A stretch of DNA of 7,706 nt from Candidatus Levyibacteriota bacterium. Lineage in GTDB: Bacteria > Patescibacteria > Microgenomatia > Levybacterales > UBA12049. Both the position numbers and the translations under genes were made by a program. This document shows positions 4,617 to 7,706 of the stretch, piece after piece (positions within the stretch are counted from its first letter, which is position 1; the number at the start of each line of letters is the position of its first letter). The notes under the pieces are model-generated. The model was given only the letters and a program-made list of their open reading frames with translations. It was not told the origin of the DNA and did no database searches. The stretch spans positions 1-7,706 of the forward strand of contig JACPGP010000019.1 of NCBI GenBank assembly GCA_016182425.1. Reading direction: 5' to 3'.

Positions 4617-6494
4617 CTACTCTACCACTTCTCCTTCAACCGGCTCTTCTTTGTCCTTTTTCTTTTCTTCCTTTGGCTCTTCTGTTCCTTTTGCGCCCTC
4701 TGGTTGCTGATACATTGTTTGCCCTACTTTTTGCAGACTGTCTGATAACTCTTTTGTTTTTGTTTCAAGCTCCTCTTTACTTCCTGTATCTAAGATTTTC
4801 TTAAGCTCGGCAATTTTATCTTCTACTTCTTTTTTCAGATCCGCGTTTACCTTATCTCCTGCATCATTGAGAGATTTTTCCGCTGTAAAAATAAGTGAAT
4901 CTGCTTGATTTCTGGCATCTATTTTTCCTTTTTTCTCCTCATCTTCTTTGGCGTGCATTTCGGCGTCTTTTTGCATTTTCTCAACTTCCTCCTTAGAAAG
5001 CCCTGTTGAGCCTGTAATTTTAATACTCTGCTCTTTGCCAGTTGCCTTATCTTTGGCCTTCACATGCAAAATACCACTGGCATCAATATCAAATGTCACT
5101 TCAATTTGCGGAACTCCTCGTGGAGCCGGTGGTATCCCATCTAAAATAAATCTACCAAGTGATTTATTGTCCGAGGCCATTGGCCGCTCACCCTGCAGGA
5201 CATTTATTTCCACTTGGGTCTGGTTATCTGCAGCAGTTGAGAACACTTGAGATTTAGAAGTTGGAATTGTTGTATTTCGTGTAATTAAAGGTGTGGCAAC
5301 ACTTCCTAACGTCTCAAGTCCAAGAGTAAGGGGTGTCACATCCAAAAGGAGCACATCTTTTACCTCCCCACCTAAAACGCCTCCCTGAATTGCTGCGCCA
5401 ACTGCCACCACCTCGTCTGGATTAACTGACTTATTTGGCTCTTTGCCAAAAAATTTGGTAACTGTTTCAACGACCTTGGGCATGCGTGTCATACCACCAA
5501 CCAAGACCACCTCGTCAACATCAGATGCTTTAATTTGAGCGTCCTTAAGAGCTAGCTCGACTGGTTTGATGGTTTTTTGAATAAGTGTATCAACTAATTG
5601 CTCAAGTTTGGAACGTGTCAGTGTCATTGTTAAATGGAGTGGGCCTTCTTTTCCCTGAGTAATGAATGGTTGATTAATCTGCGCTTCGGTGCTGCTGGAG
5701 AGTTCGATTTTGGCTTTTTCTGCTGATTCTCGAAGCCGCTGCAGGGCTTGTGGGTCTTTTCGCAAATCAATGCCGTTTTCCTTCTTAAACTCATCGGCCA
5801 GATAGTTAACAATAACTTGGTCAAAATCATCTCCACCCAAGTGGGTGTCGCCGTTGGTTGATTTTACTTCGTATACCCCTTCCCCAAGCTCTAAAATTGA
5901 GATGTCAAAAGTTCCACCGCCTAAATCATACACAGCAATGGTATGGGCATTTTTCTTATCAAGTCCATAAGCTAGCGCCGCGGCGGTTGGCTCGTTAATA
6001 ATTCGCAAAACCTCAAGACCTGCAATTTCTCCTGCTTGCTTGGTGGCCTGACGTTGTGAATCGTCAAAATAGGCAGGAACTGTAATAACAGCTTGGATTA
6101 CTTTGCCGCCAAGATAACTCTCAGCATCTGCTTTAATTTTTTGTAAAATTTGAGCGGAAACTTCCTGGGGAGTAAGTGTTTTTCCATCGGCTTCTACCAC
6201 TGCCATGCCGTCGCGACCAGATTTAACACTATATGGAAGCCATTTAATGTCACGTTGCACCGATTCATCAGTGTACTTTCGACCCATCAGCCGCTTGATC
6301 GAGAAAATAGTGCGTTTGGGTTTTAAGACCAGTTGGCGCTTGGCCACATCGCCCACCACATGAGAAATCGGATCAACCACCGATGGAATCACGTTTCTGC
6401 CCTCGGCCGAATGGATAACTTTGGGTGATCCACCCTCCATCACAGCAACGCAACTGTTTGTTGTACCTAAATCAATACCAATTATTTTCCCCAT
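4617..6494 (-). CDS. dnaK: Chaperone DnaK (Hsp70)
   Basis: A complete 625-residue Hsp70. It is the cytoplasmic ATP-driven chaperone that binds exposed hydrophobic peptides, cycling with the DnaJ and GrpE encoded beside it. The nucleotide-binding domain (about 1-378) has the phosphate-1 motif IGIDLGTTNSCVAV (5-18), the phosphate-2 motif VYDLGGGTFDISI (188-200), NEPTAAALAYGL (167-178) and the adenosine motif VLVGGMTRMPKV (330-341). The interdomain linker is VLLLDVTPLTLG (381-392). The substrate-binding beta domain runs to about 495 and includes PPAPRGVPQIEVTFDID (455-471). A helical lid and a Lys/Glu-rich tail ending EGEVVE follow. About 24 residues near 75-104 are absent from Bacillus-type DnaK but present in the Escherichia coli type. 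An AAGGA sequence at 6506-6502, seven bases before the ATG and inside the end of grpE, is the clearest ribosome-binding site in the window. Confidence 0.98.
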   Translation of the reverse strand: MGKIIGIDLGTTNSCVAVMEGGSPKVIHSAEGRNVIPSVVDPISHVVGDVAKRQLVLKPKRTIFSIKRLMGRKYTDESVQRDIKWLPYSVKSGRDGMAVVEADGKTLTPQEVSAQILQKIKADAESYLGGKVIQAVITVPAYFDDSQRQATKQAGEIAGLEVLRIINEPTAAALAYGLDKKNAHTIAVYDLGGGTFDISILELGEGVYEVKSTNGDTHLGGDDFDQVIVNYLADEFKKENGIDLRKDPQALQRLRESAEKAKIELSSSTEAQINQPFITQGKEGPLHLTMTLTRSKLEQLVDTLIQKTIKPVELALKDAQIKASDVDEVVLVGGMTRMPKVVETVTKFFGKEPNKSVNPDEVVAVGAAIQGGVLGGEVKDVLLLDVTPLTLGLETLGSVATPLITRNTTIPTSKSQVFSTAADNQTQVEINVLQGERPMASDNKSLGRFILDGIPPAPRGVPQIEVTFDIDASGILHVKAKDKATGKEQSIKITGSTGLSKEEVEKMQKDAEMHAKEDEEKKGKIDARNQADSLIFTAEKSLNDAGDKVNADLKKEVEDKIAELKKILDTGSKEELETKTKELSDSLQKVGQTMYQQPEGAKGTEEPKEEKKKDKEEPVEGEVVE

Positions 6495-6495
6495 C

Positions 6496-6939
6496 TTATT
6501 TTCCTTTTCCTACCTTTACTTGCGCTACTCGCAAAACTATATCACTTAGCTTATATCCAGTTCGAAGTTCTTCAAGCACTTTTCCTTCCTCTCCTTCTTC
6601 TGTAACAACACATTCCATTGCGATTGGATCAAACCGTTTTCCAACAGTTTCTATTTTCTCAACCCCCTCATCCTTTAATGCCTGTAAAAACTGAGCAGCA
6701 CTTACTTGTAAACTCTTATCCTGCGAGTGTTTGCTCGCTATTATCAGTGTATCTAAAACCGGTAAAAGTCGCAAGAGTATGTCTTTGTTTGCTGTCCTAA
6801 TAAACTCTCTTTTCTCCTCCACTGTTCGTTTCTGCAAATTCTGATAATCTGCCAACACTCGTTTAACCTGATTTTCAAGGTCCGAAACCTTTTGCTTTAA
6901 GCTTTCTGTTTCTTTTGAACTTTTTTCTTCTTTTACCAT
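6496..6939 (-). CDS. grpE: Nucleotide exchange factor GrpE
   Basis: A 147-residue GrpE, which releases ADP from DnaK and so resets the chaperone cycle. It acts as a dimer through a long N-terminal helix: the coiled-coil part (about 8-60) includes LENQVKRVLADYQNLQKRT, matching the family's DYQNLxKR motif, and LLPVLDTL. The C-terminal beta domain has FDPIAMECVVTEEG and ends with GYKLSDIVLRVAQVKVGKGK, matching the family's GYxLxDRVLRPAxVxV. The protein is shorter than the 197-residue E. coli GrpE, mainly through loss of the disordered N-terminal tail. The usual His-Glu-Ala before Val is Met-Glu-Cys here. The ATG overlaps the hrcA stop region by 7 bases and has only an AGG directly against it, pointing to translational coupling. 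dnaK follows after one base. Confidence 0.95.
   Translation of the reverse strand: MVKEEKSSKETESLKQKVSDLENQVKRVLADYQNLQKRTVEEKREFIRTANKDILLRLLPVLDTLIIASKHSQDKSLQVSAAQFLQALKDEGVEKIETVGKRFDPIAMECVVTEEGEEGKVLEELRTGYKLSDIVLRVAQVKVGKGK
6502..6506 (-). promoter_or_regulatory. Ribosome-binding site of dnaK
   Basis: AAGGA on the minus strand, seven bases before the dnaK ATG, lying within the last codons of grpE. It stands out because most genes in this window lack a recognisable Shine-Dalgarno sequence. It may allow dnaK to be translated at a higher rate than grpE and hrcA from the same mRNA. Confidence 0.65.
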
Positions 6940-7664
6940 CCTGTTGCTATTTCTTCAACTAAATCTCCGAAATATCGCACAGTTGGCACAATTCTTGTGT
7001 AATTGAGCCGTGATGGGCCAAGTACCCCAACTTCTCCAGCTCTATGTTTTGGTGTTTCAAAATGGGTAAAAACAAAACCATACGAGCCATGAAGTTTTGA
7101 ACCAAGTTCTTCTCCAACTAACACGTGCACATCTTCATCATCTATAAACTTGGCAAATAAATCATTGAAATACTCAAATTCATCAATTGTGGAAAGTAAA
7201 CTCTTTGTCACATCAATATCGTAAAATTCTGGCATATCCAAAATATTGGCATAGCCAGCACAATAGAAGTCGCCTTCCTCAGTTGTGGCAACAGCCACTG
7301 CTTTTGTTCGTTCAGCTAAAGCTTTGGTGAGTTCTCGAAAAAATTTTTCCTCTCGTTCGCGAAAGTCCCATAATTTTTCTTTAACAGCTACCTCTTCTGC
7401 TACAGAAAGGTCTTTTTCACGCATTAGCTGTTTAACGTAAAACTTCATGCCTTGTGGGGTTGGCATACGGCCAGCGGATGTATGAGGTTTCTTAAGATAT
7501 CCCAGTTCTGTGAGTTTGACCATTTCATTTCGAATAGTGGCAGGAGAAGCAGAAATACTATGCTTTTTCTCAAGAGTCTCAGAACCTACAGCTTCTGCGG
7601 TTTCAATGTATTCTTCAATAATGCTTTTTAAGATTTGGATTTGTCTTTGTGTTAAATCATGCAT
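6933..7664 (-). CDS. hrcA: Heat-shock repressor HrcA, reduced form
   Basis: A 243-residue HrcA, the repressor that binds CIRCE operators and shuts off chaperone genes, generally kept active by GroEL. The N-terminal winged helix (about 1-75) is well conserved: LTQRQIQILKSIIEEYIETA (4-23), the recognition segment ISASPATIRNEM (37-48) and LGYLKKPHTSAGRMPT (54-69). The C-terminal signature is also present: ANILDMPEF (139-147), VGEELGSKLHGSYG (183-196) and GEVGVLGPSRLNYTRIV (210-226). Usual family members are about 340 residues. The shortfall of about 95 lies in the middle, between the helix ending near 120 and the AGYANILDMPEF block, where the inserted dimerisation domain and part of the GAF-like domain normally sit. 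Both ends are intact and in one frame, so this is a reduced protein, not a broken gene. It starts 16 bases from a CIRCE operator and has no Shine-Dalgarno. Confidence 0.93.
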   Translation of the reverse strand: MHDLTQRQIQILKSIIEEYIETAEAVGSETLEKKHSISASPATIRNEMVKLTELGYLKKPHTSAGRMPTPQGMKFYVKQLMREKDLSVAEEVAVKEKLWDFREREEKFFRELTKALAERTKAVAVATTEEGDFYCAGYANILDMPEFYDIDVTKSLLSTIDEFEYFNDLFAKFIDDEDVHVLVGEELGSKLHGSYGFVFTHFETPKHRAGEVGVLGPSRLNYTRIVPTVRYFGDLVEEIATGW

Positions 7665-7680
7665 AGAGTATTTTTTTGAA

Positions 7681-7706
7681 TTAGCAGTAATATATCACGA
7701 GTGCCA
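7681..7706. promoter_or_regulatory. CIRCE operator (HrcA binding site), last base cut by the window edge
   Basis: The left arm TTAGCAGTA (7681-7689) matches the CIRCE half-site TTAGCACTC at 7 of 9 bases. A 9-base spacer follows (7690-7698), then the right arm GAGTGCCA (7699-7706), which matches GAGTGCTAA at 7 of 8 visible bases. The 9-9-9 architecture is exactly that of CIRCE. The element lies 16 bases before the hrcA ATG, where bound HrcA would block transcription of hrcA-grpE-dnaK-dnaJ. Confidence 0.85.
7689..7694 (-). promoter_or_regulatory. Possible -10 box of the heat-shock operon
   Basis: TATATT on the minus strand falls mainly in the CIRCE spacer and would start transcription near 7682, giving a leader of about 18 bases. 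The matching -35 box would lie beyond the right edge, so the promoter cannot be confirmed here. Overlap of promoter and CIRCE is the usual arrangement for repression. Confidence 0.4.

Noticed and set aside
4183..4710. Several overlapping open frames of 69-94 codons within dnaJ and the end of dnaK
   Set aside because: They are alternative-frame or antisense shadows of conserved chaperone genes, with low-complexity, non-protein-like content.

Overview
The window (roughly 40% GC, standard genetic code, genes tightly packed) is a chromosomal segment of a bacterium. It looks most like a small-genome lineage of the Candidate Phyla Radiation (Patescibacteria). That placement is an inference from streamlined proteins (243-residue HrcA, 147-residue GrpE, DnaJ without a zinc finger), few Shine-Dalgarno sequences and near-zero gene spacing. 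TGA is used as a stop by the PIN gene, which argues against the lineages that recode TGA as glycine.

Layout. Positions 2-1935, plus strand: the 3' part of a DUF2207 membrane-protein gene that runs off the left edge, then a complete lemA with its own promoter in the 44-base gap. Positions 1919-2570, minus strand: a two-gene type II toxin-antitoxin module (ribbon-helix-helix antitoxin, then PIN-domain RNase toxin), with a strong promoter and a perfect 15-base palindrome at the antitoxin start. The toxin gene's 3' end overlaps the 3' end of lemA. Positions 2666-3658, minus strand: an unrecognised 330-codon gene that is clearly more AT-rich than dnaK. Positions 3728-7664, minus strand: a compact heat-shock operon, hrcA-grpE-dnaK-dnaJ, with gene junctions of -7, +1 and +1 bases. 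Positions 7681-7706: a CIRCE operator just upstream of hrcA, cut by one base at the right edge.

How the parts work together. HrcA should bind CIRCE and repress its own operon. The operon supplies the Hsp70 chaperone DnaK, its J-domain co-chaperone and its nucleotide-exchange factor GrpE, so the repressor and the complete chaperone cycle are made together. DUF2207 and LemA proteins are frequent neighbours and are both membrane-anchored, but their shared role is poorly defined. The toxin-antitoxin module and the unknown gene form an accessory-looking patch between the two conserved blocks. I see no insertion sequence, CRISPR array, tRNA or rRNA, and no convincing intrinsic terminator. The most notable points are the reduced HrcA, the class-B DnaJ encoded in the main heat-shock operon, promoters that predict leaderless mRNAs for lemA and the antitoxin, and the AT-rich orphan gene.
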